A DNA stretch of 38,770 nucleotides, taken from Chloroflexia bacterium (GTDB taxonomy: Bacteria; Chloroflexota; Chloroflexia; Thermobaculales; Thermobaculaceae). The stretch lies in contig JAUJMR010000006.1 in NCBI GenBank assembly GCA_030446765.1, positions 32,332 through 71,101 of the forward strand, written 5' to 3'. Numbering within the stretch: position 1 is the first letter of the stretch; each line of letters begins with the position of its first letter. The translations under genes were made by a program, and so were the position numbers. Below, piece by piece: positions 1 through 9,333 of this stretch. Under the pieces are notes generated by a model. That model was not told the origin of the DNA. It was given only the letters and a program-made list of their open reading frames with translations, and ran no database searches.

Positions 1-3000
1 GTTGTGCGATCTGGCGGTTGGTCAGCCCCTGGGCTACCAGCCCGGCTATCTCCTGCTCTCGACGAGTGAGGGCGGTGGTTGGCGCCCCGATCGACGCTTC
101 CTGGTGTGTCACTAGGCGATCTGGGGAGGGCTCCGGCGACGACAGCGCGTACTCAATTGCCTGCTCCCGGGTCATCCCCTTCCCCTTTGCCCAAGCCGCG
201 CACCACCCGTCCACGCCCAGCGCGGAGCGAACCGCGTCTATCGATGGCTGCAGGTTCGCACTGTCGCCGGGTGAGAGCACCGCGCCGGAGGTCTCGCGCA
301 GGCCCGCCGCGGCGCCGAGCAAACGCGCCGCCCGTTCCGGCTGTGCCTGCGCGGCCGCCAGCTTCGCATACGCGTCGAGGGAGAAGGCGATACCCTGCGG
401 ATATCCCAACTCCTGGTGAACGGTGATGCTCTCGCGGAGCAGGCTCGCGGCCTGCTCGTACTCGTTCCTGCGTGCATGGAGATCCGCAAGCCCCTCCAGT
501 GCCTGTGCGAGCGTCGACCTGGCGTTCAACTGGCGGAAGAGATCCACCGCCTCGTCGATGCGTGCCTTCGCGCGGTCGAGGTCCCCGACGTCCCGGGCCA
601 GCAGCCCGAGGTTGTTGACGGTGATCGCGACGCCGTGTAGATCTCCCAGCTCGCGGTCCAGCGGTAGGGTTTCCTCCCAATACTGCCTGGCCGCCTCATG
701 GTCGCCGAGGTAATAGGCAGTGTCCCCGAGGTTGCTGAGGCCGAGGGAGAGACCACGCTTGTTCCCGAGCGCGCGGCTGACGGCAAGCCCTTCCTCCTGC
801 CTCCGCCGAGCCTCCTCGTAGTCACCCCGGCTGCTGAGGATGGTCCCCAGGTTGCTCAGTGCGTTGGCGGTGCCGTCCGAGTCCTCTATCTCACGGAACA
901 GGGCAATGCTCTGCTCCATCAGTGACACGGCTTCTTCGTGGTCGGTCTGCGCCCAGGCCAGCACGCCGGCGCCGCGCAGCGCTCGTGCCCGCACGGATGG
1001 AGGGATCTGAGCAGGGAATGCCAACACCCTCCTCAGCCACTCGCGTCCCTCGCTGAAGTGGCTGTGTATCCACCAGAACCGCCAGAGCGCAGCGACCAGG
1101 CGCGCGCCTGCCTCCACGTCTTTACTCCCCAGCGACCAAGCGAGCGCCGCCCGCATGTTATCGTGCTCCGACTCCAACCGCGCCAGCCACTCCCCTTGCC
1201 GCGGTCCGATAAGCTCCGGCTCCGCCTCCTCCGCGAGCGCGACGAAGAACTGCGCGTGCTTGTGTCGCAGCGCCTCCGACTGCCCGCTCTCCTCCAGCCG
1301 CTCGCTTGCATATTGCCGGATGGACTCCAGCAGCCGGTAACGGATCACGCCCCCGTGAGCCGCATCCACCTGCACCAGCGATCGATCTACCAGCCGCGAG
1401 AGCAGCTCCAGCACGTCTTCCGTGTCCGGCCCGCCTGCACTGCTCGAACAGCCCACCGACTCCGCAGCTTCCAGCGTCCAGCCGCCCGCGAAGACCGAGA
1501 GCCGCGCGAACAGTTGCCGCTCGGGCTCGCTCAGCAACGCGTAGCTCCAGTCGAGCACACCCCTGAGGGTTTGATGCCTGGGCACAGCCATCCGGCCACC
1601 GCTGGAGAGCAGCCCCAGCGCGTCGTGCAGCCTGCCGGCTATCTGCCGGACCGACAGCACCGGGATTCGGGCGGTCGCTAGCTCGATGGCGAGCGGTATC
1701 CCGTCGAGCTGGCGGCATATCTCCGCCACGGCCCGCATATCCTCGGTGTCCGACAAGTCGAGCGTCGACTCGCGGTGCCGTGCCCGCTCAACGAACAGCC
1801 GCACCGACCCGTACTCGCCCAGGCGCTCGGGCAGGGGCGGGCTGCCTGCCGGAGGCACGGAGAGTGATGGCACGCGCCAGTGCAGCTCGCCGCCGACGCC
1901 GAGTGCCTCCCGGCTGGTAGCGAGGACCCGCACGCCCGGGCAGGAGCTCAGGAGTGTCTGCGCCAGGTGAGCACACGCGTCCAGCAGGTGCTCGCAGTTG
2001 TCCAGCACCAGGAGCATCCGCTTGGAGCGCAGGGCGTCCGAGAGGGTATCCACCAGCGGTCGCTCGGCGTCCTCCGCAACGCCCAGCACGCCGCTGACGG
2101 CTTTCGCCACGAGCCGGGGGTCGGGGAGCCCCGCCAGCTCGACGAGCCATACCCCGTCCGCATACTCGGGGATGCAGCTTCGGGCCATCTCGAGCGCCAG
2201 CCGCGTCTTGCCACAGCCGCCCGTCCCGGTCAGGGAGAGCAGTCGGGTGGTCGCAAGAAGGCGTCCGACCTCGGCGACCTCACGCTCGCGCCCGATGAAG
2301 CTGGTCAACGGGGCTGGTAGGTTGTGCCGCGAACTGGTTCCCGTATGGTCCGCCGGAGTGCCATGGTGTTGCGACCCTCTGGGCGGGAACAGCCCGGACC
2401 GGATATCCCGATACAGGCGCTCGCTCGCGGCAGCTGGCTCGGCATCGAGCTCTCGTCGCAGGGCATCCCTTAGCTGCCCGTACTGCCTGAGCGCCTGGTG
2501 GCGCTGGCCGGTGAGCGCATACAGGCGCATGAGCTCGGTGTGTGCCTCCTCGTGTGAGCGGTCGCCCTCCACGACCCGCCGGAGCGCCTCGATCGCCGGC
2601 CGCAGTTCCTGTCGTGCCTCGTGCAGGCGTGCGAGATTCAGCAGCAGTGACAGGTACATATCGCGCACCTGCTCGCGACGGCTCGCCGCCCAGTCCTCGT
2701 AGCGGTCAGCGGGCAGTAGCTCGCCGGTGTACAGCCGGAGTGCGGCGTAATACGGCGCGGGATCGGTCGCGCCCCGGGCCCTGGTGCACGCCGCCTCGAA
2801 CGCCCGAACGTCCACCCACACCAGTTCGGCCGGGCCGATGATGAGGATGTCTTCCTGGAGATGTAGCCCGACCGGCTGTTCGTGGGACGCTACGATGCGC
2901 CGGAGCGCGTGGAGGATGCCGCGGAGGTTATTGGTCGCCGCCTTCGGCTCCGCATCTGGCCAGAGCAGTTCGAGCGCCTGGTCGCGGTGGAGCTGGTACC

Positions 3001-3169
3001 GCTCCGAGAGGGCGAGCAGCTTGAGCAGGGCGGCAGCCTTGCGAAGCCGCCAAGCGGAGTCCTCGACGACCCGCCCGCCGACGCTGACCTCGAAGCCGCC
3101 GAGCAGCCGGATGCAGATACCGGCATCGCTGCCTGGAGCGAGACCTGAACCGGGATCGTGTCTGGTCAA
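1..3169 (-). CDS. SARP/BTAD - NB-ARC ATPase - TPR - LuxR-type transcriptional regulator (3' end cut by window)
   Basis: A very large signal-integrating transcriptional activator. Translating the minus strand gives one uninterrupted frame of about 1056 codons that runs off base 1. Order of domains: a SARP-type winged helix at about residues 14-100 (IRLLGGFEVSVGG, then LRKAAALLKLLAL); the helical BTAD domain to about 250; an NB-ARC/STAND ATPase beginning near 290 with Walker A GTGGCGKTRLALEMA (Lys at about 321) and the motif LLVLDNCEHLLDA; a helical middle; TPR-like repeats at about 750-960; and a C-terminal LuxR helix-turn-helix starting LTRREQEIAGLVAQGLTNRQ, truncated here. No ATG lies in frame near the start. 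I chose TTG at 3169 because AAAGG sits 7 nt upstream; GTG at 3190 is the alternative. Divergent from the pdh operon, but a role in controlling it is only a guess. Family is certain, target unknown. Confidence 0.88.
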   Translation of the reverse strand, partial: MTRHDPGSGLAPGSDAGICIRLLGGFEVSVGGRVVEDSAWRLRKAAALLKLLALSERYQLHRDQALELLWPDAEPKAATNNLRGILHALRRIVASHEQPVGLHLQEDILIIGPAELVWVDVRAFEAACTRARGATDPAPYYAALRLYTGELLPADRYEDWAASRREQVRDMYLSLLLNLARLHEARQELRPAIEALRRVVEGDRSHEEAHTELMRLYALTGQRHQALRQYGQLRDALRRELDAEPAAASERLYRDIRSGLFPPRGSQHHGTPADHTGTSSRHNLPAPLTSFIGREREVAEVGRLLATTRLLSLTGTGGCGKTRLALEMARSCIPEYADGVWLVELAGLPDPRLVAKAVSGVLGVAEDAERPLVDTLSDALRSKRMLLVLDNCEHLLDACAHLAQTLLSSCPGVRVLATSREALGVGGELHWRVPSLSVPPAGSPPLPERLGEYGSVRLFVERARHRESTLDLSDTEDMRAVAEICRQLDGIPLAIELATARIPVLSVRQIAGRLHDALGLLSSGGRMAVPRHQTLRGVLDWSYALLSEPERQLFARLSVFAGGWTLEAAESVGCSSSAGGPDTEDVLELLSRLVDRSLVQVDAAHGGVIRYRLLESIRQYASERLEESGQSEALRHKHAQFFVALAEEAEPELIGPRQGEWLARLESEHDNMRAALAWSLGSKDVEAGARLVAALWRFWWIHSHFSEGREWLRRVLAFPAQIPPSVRARALRGAGVLAWAQTDHEEAVSLMEQSIALFREIEDSDGTANALSNLGTILSSRGDYEEARRRQEEGLAVSRALGNKRGLSLGLSNLGDTAYYLGDHEAARQYWEETLPLDRELGDLHGVAITVNNLGLLARDVGDLDRAKARIDEAVDLFRQLNARSTLAQALEGLADLHARRNEYEQAASLLRESITVHQELGYPQGIAFSLDAYAKLAAAQAQPERAARLLGAAAGLRETSGAVLSPGDSANLQPSIDAVRSALGVDGWCAAWAKGKGMTREQAIEYALSSPEPSPDRLVTHQEASIGAPTTALTRREQEIAGLVAQGLTNRQIAQ

Positions 3170-3402
3170 AGGCCAGCCTTTATGCTGCACACCTACCGGA
3201 TAGGGAGGCTCCAGGCATACTAGGCGCTGAAGTATGCGGCGAGCAACCTGCCGCAGTACTTGTACTCCCTGGGAGCCTGTGGACATCGTAAGCATCCGTC
3301 TCACGCCTGTCAACGACACCAGCAGAGGATGCGTCTGGCAGCATCGGCTTTGGGCCGGCTGCTGACTCCTCGGCGGTAGCCGGCCGGCCTCATACCCTGC
3401 CG

Positions 3403-3431
3403 TTGACGCCCGCATACAGGAACCCTATACT
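3403..3431 (+). promoter_or_regulatory. sigma-70-type promoter of the pdh-lip operon
   Basis: TTGACG (3403-3408), a 17-nt spacer and TATACT (3426-3431). Transcription would start near 3438, leaving a leader of about 85 nt before pdhA at 3522. It lies in the 352-bp gap between the divergent SARP-LuxR regulator and pdhA. I see no other convincing element in that gap apart from the upstream GC-rich inverted motifs near 3371-3392. Confidence 0.7.
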
Positions 3432-3521
3432 TAGCCTGCAAGATAGCCATCCCTAGGTTCCACGAACGTTTCCGTCGCACGCCGTAAGAGTCCAGACCGT
3501 ACAGGAGCAGGTGCGCAAAGT

Positions 3522-4502
3522 ATGGCAACAACGATTGAGAACAAGCAGCAGCTTCTCGACAACTACAGGATGATGGTGCTCATCCGGCACTTCGAGGAGC
3601 GGGCCGCCCAGCTCTACACTCAGGCGCACATCGGCGGCTACTGTCACCTCAATATCGGGGAAGAGGCAACCGTCGTGGGCGCGCTCTCAACGCTTGGCCC
3701 GAAGGACATCGTCTTCACCGCATACCGCGACCACGGGCACGCACTCGCCCTCGGATCGGATCCCGGCGCGGTGATGGCAGAGTTGTGCGGGAAGGCGACG
3801 GGCGTCTCGAAGGGGCGGGGCGGCTCCATGCATCTGTTCGACCTGGAGCACCGGCTGTATGGCGGGTACGGGATCGTCGGTGGGCATTTGCCGCTTGCGG
3901 TCGGCGCCGCGCTCGCGATCCAGTATCGCGAGGAGGACGGCGTCGTGATGTGCATCTTCGGTGAGGGTGCGACGAACATCGGGGCGTTCCACGAGGCGAT
4001 GAACATGGCGAAGGTGTATCACCTCCCGGTCCTGTTCTTCTGCGCAAACAACCAGTACGCGATGGGCTCGATGCCCGAAGAGGACTCCGCGGTCCCGGAG
4101 ATGTGGATGAAGGCGTGTGCATACGACATGGCCGCCGAGCGCATTGACGGCATGGACTTCTTCTCCGTCCGGGAGGCCACGCGGCGCGCCGTGGAGCGGA
4201 TGCGGGAGACGCGCGAGCCGATGTTCCTGGAAGCGTTCACCTACCGCTTCCGTGGCCACTCCATGGCGGACGCTGGGCGGTATCGTTCCCAGGACGAGGT
4301 GCGGGAGTGGCAGCGGCGGGACCCCATACAGCTCCTCGGTCGGAGGCTCGAGGAGGACGGCATCCTCGACACGCGGACGCGCGAGGACATAGAGAAGGCC
4401 GTCGACGAGGAGGTTGAGCGGGCCACGCAGTTCGCGCTGGAGAGCTCCTCACCAGATACCGATGACCTGTACCAATACGTGTACACCGAGGAGGACCAGT
4501 AG
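3522..4502 (+). CDS. pdhA: pyruvate dehydrogenase E1 component, alpha subunit
   Basis: Thiamine-diphosphate-dependent E1 alpha subunit that, with the next gene product, decarboxylates pyruvate (or a related 2-oxo acid) and passes the acetyl group to lipoyl-E2. 326 residues, the usual length. The N-terminal MMVLIRHFEERAAQLY and GYCHLNIGEEA are typical of the family. The TPP/metal motif runs from GEGATNIGAFHEA (residue about 147) to the closing Asn-Asn at about 177, followed by YAMGS. The phosphorylation-loop equivalent YRFRGHSMADAGRYR is present near residue 240. First gene of pdhABC-lipA-lipB; its TAG stop is 3 nt before the pdhB start. Substrate choice between pyruvate and branched-chain 2-oxo acids cannot be proven from sequence, but the co-located lip genes fit pyruvate dehydrogenase. 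Confidence 0.92.
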   Translation: MATTIENKQQLLDNYRMMVLIRHFEERAAQLYTQAHIGGYCHLNIGEEATVVGALSTLGPKDIVFTAYRDHGHALALGSDPGAVMAELCGKATGVSKGRGGSMHLFDLEHRLYGGYGIVGGHLPLAVGAALAIQYREEDGVVMCIFGEGATNIGAFHEAMNMAKVYHLPVLFFCANNQYAMGSMPEEDSAVPEMWMKACAYDMAAERIDGMDFFSVREATRRAVERMRETREPMFLEAFTYRFRGHSMADAGRYRSQDEVREWQRRDPIQLLGRRLEEDGILDTRTREDIEKAVDEEVERATQFALESSSPDTDDLYQYVYTEEDQ

Positions 4503-4505
4503 AGC

Positions 4506-5483
4506 TTGGCCACCAAGACATACAGGGAAGCGCTTAATGACGCCCTTCGCGAGGAGATGCACCGCGACCAGGACGTGTTCATCATCGGGCAGGACGTGGG
4601 CAAGTTCGAGGGCGCCTATCGGGTGACCCAGGGCCTCCTCTCGGAGTTCGGTCCCAAGCGCGTCAAGGACGCCCCGATCTCGGAGACGGCCATCATGGGC
4701 GCAGGAATCGGCGCGGCGATGGCCGGGCTCCGGCCGGTGGTCGAGTTCATGACGATCAACTTCACGCTCGTCGCGATGGATCAGATCGTGAACAACGCCG
4801 CGAAGATCCGCTACATGTTCGGCGGACAGGTCTCGGTCCCGCTCGTGATCCGCACCCCCGGTGGGGGCGGACAGCAACTCACCGCGCAACACTCCCAGAA
4901 CCTGGAGCACTGGTTCGCCCATGTGCCCGGTCTGAAGGTGGTCGCTCCCGTTTCCCCCGCCGACGCCAAGGGCCTGCTCAAGATGGCGATCCGTGACCCG
5001 GACCCGGTATTTGTACTGGAGAACCTGGCGCTGTATAACACAAAGGGCGAGGTGCCCGATGAAGAGTACGAGATTTCGCTGGGCTCTGCCGACGTCAAGC
5101 GCGAGGGGAAGGACATCTCTATCTTCGCCCATTCGCGGATGGTAAACGTCGCGCTGCGCGCAGCGGAGCGTCTGGAGGATGAGGAAGGTATCAGCGCCGA
5201 GGTGGTGGACTTGCGCTCGCTGCGTCCGCTCGACACAGAGACGATCCTCAACTCGGTCCGCAAGACGAACCGCGCGATGACCGTTGAGGAGGGGTGGGCC
5301 ACGTTCGGCGTTGGTGGGGAGATCGTCTCGCTCCTGATGGATCAGGCGTTCGACGACCTCGATGCGCCCGTGAAGCGCGTGGGCGGCGAGGAAGTGCCGA
5401 TGCCGTACTCGAAGCCCCTGGAGCGCGCGGCCATCCCGTCCGTGGACCGGGTCTACGACGTGGCTTTGCAAGTGCTGGCGTAG
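4506..5483 (+). CDS. pdhB: pyruvate dehydrogenase E1 component, beta subunit
   Basis: Beta subunit of the heterotetrameric E1. 325 residues, the normal length. It opens with [13 protein letters not shown] and continues through the transketolase-like pyrimidine-binding domain ([20 protein letters not shown], then [18 protein letters not shown] and the RTPGGGG loop) to the transketolase C-terminal domain ([18 protein letters not shown] at about residues 215-240). The start is TTG at 4506, only 3 nt after the pdhA stop. GAGGAGGA inside the pdhA 3' end (4489-4496) is a suitable ribosome-binding site, so the two subunits are probably translationally coupled. Confidence 0.92.
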   Translation: MATKTYREALNDALREEMHRDQDVFIIGQDVGKFEGAYRVTQGLLSEFGPKRVKDAPISETAIMGAGIGAAMAGLRPVVEFMTINFTLVAMDQIVNNAAKIRYMFGGQVSVPLVIRTPGGGGQQLTAQHSQNLEHWFAHVPGLKVVAPVSPADAKGLLKMAIRDPDPVFVLENLALYNTKGEVPDEEYEISLGSADVKREGKDISIFAHSRMVNVALRAAERLEDEEGISAEVVDLRSLRPLDTETILNSVRKTNRAMTVEEGWATFGVGGEIVSLLMDQAFDDLDAPVKRVGGEEVPMPYSKPLERAAIPSVDRVYDVALQVLA

Positions 5484-5505
5484 CGCCAGAGGAGAGGACG
5501 GTTCC

Positions 5506-6768
5506 ATGGATCTCGCGATGCCCCGACTCAGCGATACGATGGAAGAGGGCACCCTCGGCCGCTGGCTGAAGCACGAAGGTGAGTCGATTGAGAAGGGCGA
5601 GGTGATCGCCGAGATCCAGACAGACAAGGCGAACATGGAGTTGGAGGCATTCCAGGGCGGCGTACTGGAGCGCATCCTGGTTCAGGAAGGTGAGACCGTT
5701 GCGATCGGCGAGGCCATAGCCGTGATCGGCGACGGCAGCGGCCAGCGGAGCGAGACGAATGCCCAGGCGCCAGCCGAGCAGCCGAAAGCTCAGGAGTACG
5801 CGCGGTCAGATGGCCAGCAGGCACGGCAGCCGGACTCCGCTCCACAGCGGGCCGCCGTGCAGCCGGCGCGGACCGGTCCCACGGGCCGTATCAAGGCGTC
5901 CCCCCTTGCCCGCAGGATCGCCCATGAGCACGATATCGACCTGGCGACGGTGAAGGGCACCGGGCCGAACGGCCGCATCACGCGTGATGACGTGGAGCAG
6001 GCGGCGAAGAGTGCTCCGCCCGTGACGCCCTCCACCGAGCAGGTGCCCGCCCAAGCGCCGGTGGCCGAGCCACAGCCGGAGCCAGTCGCGGCGGGCGAGG
6101 TGCAGCCGTTCACGCGGGTGCAGAGCATCGTCGCTCGTCGGATGGTCGAGAGTAAGACGCAGGCGCCGCATATTTACATCACACTCGAGATCGACATGGC
6201 GAAGGCCAGCAAGCTCCGCGAGGACGTCAACGCGCTCGGCGGCCAGAAAGTGAGCGTCAACGACCTCGTGATCAAGGCGTGCGCCGCGGCGCTCCGCGCG
6301 TATCCGAAGGCGAACGCGAGCTTTGCGGAGAGCGGTATCCGGCACAACGCCGCGGTGAACGTCGGCTTCGCGGTCTCCCAGGAGGACTGGTTGATCGTGC
6401 CAGTCGTGCGCGACGCGGATCAGAAGTCGCTGCGGCAGATCGCGACGGAGACGCGCGAGTTGATCGGCAAGGCGCGAGAGAACCGGCTCTCGGGTCAGGA
6501 CATCACCGGCGGCACGTTTACCGTCTCGAACCTGGGGATGTACGGCATCGACGAGTTCCAGGCGATCATCAATCAGCCGGAGTGCGCGATCCTCGCCGTA
6601 GGCGCCGTCGTGCAGAAGCCCGTGGTGCAGGACGGCCAGATCGTGATCGGCCACCGGATGCGCGTTACGCTCTCCGCGGATCACCGCGTGTTGTACGGCG
6701 TGGACGCCGCGGAGTTTCTGCGGGAGGTGCAGCGCCTCCTGGAGGAGCCGCTGAATCTCGGCTTCTAA
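5506..6768 (+). CDS. pdhC: dihydrolipoamide acetyltransferase (E2) of pyruvate dehydrogenase
   Basis: Core acyltransferase that accepts the acetyl group on a lipoyl arm and transfers it to CoA. One lipoyl domain at residues 1-80, with the lipoylated lysine in TDKANME (Lys41). A Pro/Ala/Gln-rich linker follows, then a peripheral subunit-binding domain at about 128-168 ([30 protein letters not shown]), a second linker, and the catalytic domain from about 198. The usual active-site motif HRVxDG reads HRVLYG (His393, Tyr397), as I recall for plastid and cyanobacterial E2 enzymes. 420 residues. It follows pdhB by 22 nt with AGGAGAGG upstream of the ATG. E3 (lipoamide dehydrogenase) is not encoded in this window and must lie elsewhere. 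Confidence 0.92.
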   Translation: MDLAMPRLSDTMEEGTLGRWLKHEGESIEKGEVIAEIQTDKANMELEAFQGGVLERILVQEGETVAIGEAIAVIGDGSGQRSETNAQAPAEQPKAQEYARSDGQQARQPDSAPQRAAVQPARTGPTGRIKASPLARRIAHEHDIDLATVKGTGPNGRITRDDVEQAAKSAPPVTPSTEQVPAQAPVAEPQPEPVAAGEVQPFTRVQSIVARRMVESKTQAPHIYITLEIDMAKASKLREDVNALGGQKVSVNDLVIKACAAALRAYPKANASFAESGIRHNAAVNVGFAVSQEDWLIVPVVRDADQKSLRQIATETRELIGKARENRLSGQDITGGTFTVSNLGMYGIDEFQAIINQPECAILAVGAVVQKPVVQDGQIVIGHRMRVTLSADHRVLYGVDAAEFLREVQRLLEEPLNLGF

Positions 6769-6835
6769 CGGGTACAACAGCGTGTTCCTTGCCGGCGGTC
6801 CCGGCCAATCTCGACGATAAGGAGCGTATCCCTAG

Positions 6836-7756
6836 ATGCCAAGAGACGTCCTGCACCTGAGCACTGGCGATCTGGCGCCGACTGACCTGCGCGAGAAGCG
6901 GCCCGAGTGGCTGCGCGCCAAGTTCCCCTCCGGCCCCAACTACCGTGAGCTGAAGCAGTTGATGCGCAGCAACAACCTCAACACCGTGTGTGAGGAAGCG
7001 CACTGCCCGAACATCGGGGATTGCTGGGAGCGCCGCACGGCCACGTTCATGATCCTCGGCTCGGTGTGCACGCGTTCCTGCGGCTTCTGCGCGATAGAGA
7101 CCGGCAAGCCGCCGGTGTACGATGTGCTGGAGCCGGGCCGGGTTGCCGCTGCCGTCGCGCACCTCGGGCTGCGGCACGTTGTCGTCACTTCGGTGGCGCG
7201 CGACGAGCTGCCGGACGGTGGCTCCACATTCTTCGCGCGCACAATCCGGGCGATCCACCGCCGGGTGCCAGAGTGCTCGGTCGAGGTGCTGATCCCCGAC
7301 TTCAAGGGCGATGAGGCGTCGCTGCGAGCGGTGGTGGATGCCGGACCGGAGATCCTCAACCACAACACGGAGACGGTGTCGCGGCTCCACCGCCGGGTGC
7401 GGGTACAGGCGAAGTATGAGCGCACGCTGGAACTGCTGGCGCGTGCAAAAGCAATGAACCTGCGGATGGTGACGAAGAGTGGGATCATGGTCGGGCTCGG
7501 GGAGCGGCGCGAGGAGATCTCCACCGTGATGGCCGACCTGCGCGCGGCACGGGTGGACGTGCTCACCGTCGGGCAGTATCTGCGGCCAAGCAGGGAGCAC
7601 CTGCCGCTGGAGCGGTACTACACGCCCGATGAGTTCGCCCAGATCAAGGAGGAGGGGCTGGCCCTGGGCTTCTCGCATGTCGAGAGCGGCCCGCTCGTTC
7701 GCTCCTCCTACCACGCGGACGAGCAGGTTCAGCACCTCAACAAAGAGGCGGTATAG
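6836..7756 (+). CDS. lipA: lipoyl synthase
   Basis: Radical-SAM enzyme that inserts two sulfurs into protein-bound octanoyl groups, completing the lipoyl arm of E2. Both iron-sulfur signatures are intact: the auxiliary cluster C52-x4-C57-x5-C63 ([12 protein letters not shown]) and the radical-SAM cluster C78-x3-C82-x2-C85 (CTRSCGFC). Other family blocks seen are [23 protein letters not shown] and a C-terminal [17 protein letters not shown]. 306 residues, normal length. ATG at 6836 with AAGGAG 10 nt upstream. Placed directly after the E2 gene that carries its substrate. Confidence 0.95.
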   Translation: MPRDVLHLSTGDLAPTDLREKRPEWLRAKFPSGPNYRELKQLMRSNNLNTVCEEAHCPNIGDCWERRTATFMILGSVCTRSCGFCAIETGKPPVYDVLEPGRVAAAVAHLGLRHVVVTSVARDELPDGGSTFFARTIRAIHRRVPECSVEVLIPDFKGDEASLRAVVDAGPEILNHNTETVSRLHRRVRVQAKYERTLELLARAKAMNLRMVTKSGIMVGLGERREEISTVMADLRAARVDVLTVGQYLRPSREHLPLERYYTPDEFAQIKEEGLALGFSHVESGPLVRSSYHADEQVQHLNKEAV

Positions 7757-7757
7757 C

Positions 7758-7937
7758 GTGGCGGCGTTGCCGAAGCGGCTGCGCCCAGAGGTTCGCCGCT
7801 GGTTAGCCGCTCCAACGCCGGTGATGCCAGTCCAACCTTCCGGGTCAGGCCCCGCCGAGCGGGGAATGGGCGACTGGGTGACGCATCCGTTACTCTCAAA
7901 TGCCGGCAGCTTGCGTTATCGGCCCGTTTCGGAATGA
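7758..7937 (+). CDS. possible small protein bridging lipA and lipB
   Basis: A 59-codon GTG-initiated frame (begins MAALPKRLRPEVRRWLAA, ends LRYRPVSE). It starts 2 nt after the lipA stop and ends in an ATGA overlap with the lipB ATG at 7934, the geometry of a translationally coupled gene. AGAGG lies 9 nt before the GTG. Against it: no recognisable domain, a less GC-biased third codon position than lipA and lipB, and an inter-cistronic spacer of this size is not unusual. I do not recognise the product. It could be a spacer frame that merely carries ribosomes to lipB. Confidence 0.35.
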   Translation: MAALPKRLRPEVRRWLAAPTPVMPVQPSGSGPAERGMGDWVTHPLLSNAGSLRYRPVSE

Positions 7938-9328
7938 ACTCCTCTCCAGCATCCCCGTCACTTCCCGCGCCTGTCCCGAGCCCCATCGCGGTGCGCCGTA
8001 TTGGGCTGATAGGGTACCAGGAAGCGTGGGACCTGCAGCGCGAGCTTCTGGCGCGGATCATCGCTGGGGAGGCGCCGGAGACGTTGCTGCTGCTGGAGCA
8101 CCCGCACACGTACACCTTGGGCAGGCGGGGCGGGAAGGAGCATCTGCTGGCAGCACCCGAGGAACTCGCCGCGCGCGGTGCGGTCGTGATCGAGACGGAC
8201 CGGGGTGGGGACATCACGTACCACGGCCTGGGTCAAATCGTTGGCTACCCTCTCATGAACCTGCGCCGCCGAACGGGCGGCGATGTCCATCGATACCTCC
8301 GTGCGCTGGAGGAGGTGCTGATCGGCGTCCTCGCGGCGTACGGCCTGACCGGCGAGCGTGAGCCGGAATACACCGGCGTGTGGTGCCGGGGAGCGAAGGT
8401 CGCGGCGATTGGCGTACGGATCAGCCGGGGGATCACGATGCATGGCTTCGCGCTCAACGTGAGCACGGACCTGTCGTACTTCGACCACATCGTGCCGTGC
8501 GGCATCCACGGCCGTGCCGTGACCAGCCTGGAGCAGCTCTTGGGCGAGGCAATACCGATAGACGATGTGACCGACGTTATCGAGCGGCGGTTCCGAGAGG
8601 TGTTCGAGCCGGACCGTTTAACGCCCGCCACGGTCAAACCCTGTCCCGCCGTGGTGAACCGCAATCTCCGGCTGAATGGTAGGTTATGTGTCATTCCGAG
8701 CGCGCGAGGAATCCGTGGTACGGTTTACGGATCCCTCCACGGTGACACCCACCACGGATCACGCGGATTGCGTATCAGAAACAATGGTTGCAATAGCAGT
8801 GGACTGGCGGTGCGATTGCACACACGTTTGTTTGGACGCCGCTGCGATTGGTGCCGCGTCATCGCCTCTCCGAGTAGGGTCGTGTTCCCGGTTGGGGAGT
8901 ACGATCCGCGCTGGGAAACGGAGCGGATCGTCTACGTGCTCACGGCCTCCTGCTCCTCCTGGTGTGCCGGCTCCTCGGCAGGCGGGGAAAGGGTCTGCGC
9001 CACCAACGCGTGCGATCGGTTGAGCTTGAAGATATTGATGTCGCGGTACTCGTTCGTTGCTCGATTCCAGACCGTTTTCGTGTCGCGCTTGAACACCCCA
9101 TCTTCGATGGCCGAGTTGAGCAGCGCGGCGATCTCCGAGATACTGTGCGGCAGGCCGCTACTCTCGAACGCGCGCTCCGCCATAAAGTTGAAGCTCATGT
9201 ACGGACTGTTGTGCTCCAGCTCGTCGAGGAAGCGGATGAGTGGTGACGCCATCGCGCGCTCCTCCTCGCCCATCACGCCGCCGTTCTGCCGCTCGGAAAC
9301 GGACAGGGTGTTGAGCGCTTCGGACTGA
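7934..9328 (+). CDS. lipB: lipoate-protein ligase B / octanoyltransferase with abnormal C-terminal read-on
   Basis: Transfers octanoate from acyl carrier protein to the lipoyl domains, the step before LipA. Residues 1 to about 240 are a normal LipB: HPHTYTLGRR, the RGGDITYHGLGQ signature (about 90-101), GAKVAAIG with the catalytic Lys155, and IVPCGIHGR with Cys189. From about residue 245 the frame enters a dispersed repeat (8666-8777) and then runs antisense through the 3' part of the minus-strand NYN/OST-HTH gene to a stop at 9326-9328. The total is 464 residues, about twice the family length. The extension is almost certainly not functional protein; the native stop was probably lost when the repeat arrived, or through a small indel. 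Confidence 0.85.
   Translation: MNSSPASPSLPAPVPSPIAVRRIGLIGYQEAWDLQRELLARIIAGEAPETLLLLEHPHTYTLGRRGGKEHLLAAPEELAARGAVVIETDRGGDITYHGLGQIVGYPLMNLRRRTGGDVHRYLRALEEVLIGVLAAYGLTGEREPEYTGVWCRGAKVAAIGVRISRGITMHGFALNVSTDLSYFDHIVPCGIHGRAVTSLEQLLGEAIPIDDVTDVIERRFREVFEPDRLTPATVKPCPAVVNRNLRLNGRLCVIPSARGIRGTVYGSLHGDTHHGSRGLRIRNNGCNSSGLAVRLHTRLFGRRCDWCRVIASPSRVVFPVGEYDPRWETERIVYVLTASCSSWCAGSSAGGERVCATNACDRLSLKILMSRYSFVARFQTVFVSRLNTPSSMAELSSAAISEILCGRPLLSNARSAIKLKLMYGLLCSSSSRKRMSGDAIARSSSPITPPFCRSETDRVLSASD
8666..8777 (+). repeat. dispersed palindromic repeat, copy A
   Basis: About 112 bp sharing the blocks CTCCGGCTGAATGGTAGG, TCATTCCGAGCG, GCGAGGAATCCGTGG, ACGGATCCCTC and GCGGATTGCGTATCA with copies at 13094-13213 (inverted), 32773-32902 (inverted) and, more diverged, 37070-37175 (inverted). 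The arms around ATTCCGAGC/GAGGAATCCGTGG and CCACGGATCCCTC can fold back on each other. It supplies codons to the overlong end of lipB. Confidence 0.8.
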
Positions 9329-9333
9329 TCCAC
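8932..9333 (-). CDS. C-terminal half of a NYN/OST-HTH protein (second helix-turn-helix), in a shifted frame
   Basis: 133 codons from a GTG at 9333. It holds a domain beginning SPLIRFLDELEHNSP and continuing FMAERAFESSG, ISEIAALLNSAIEDGVF and NIFKLNRSHALV, which resembles another winged-helix module like the OST-HTH/LOTUS domain of the preceding gene. It overlaps the end of the NYN gene by 61 nt in the -1 frame. Joining the two frames near 9333 gives a continuous, sensible protein of about 420 residues, so this is best read as the detached C-terminus of that gene. Independent translation by coupling cannot be excluded, but I see no strong ribosome-binding site. Confidence 0.6.
   Translation of the reverse strand: MDQSEALNTLSVSERQNGGVMGEEERAMASPLIRFLDELEHNSPYMSFNFMAERAFESSGLPHSISEIAALLNSAIEDGVFKRDTKTVWNRATNEYRDINIFKLNRSHALVAQTLSPPAEEPAHQEEQEAVST

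Noticed and set aside
4449..5675. 408-codon open frame on the minus strand
   Set aside because: Antisense to pdhB, whose sequence is unmistakable; the frame is His/Arg-rich shadow.
8641..9328. C-terminal ~225 residues of the lipB frame as a genuine fusion domain
   Set aside because: The sequence is the dispersed repeat followed by the antisense of the NYN/OST-HTH gene; no fold features.
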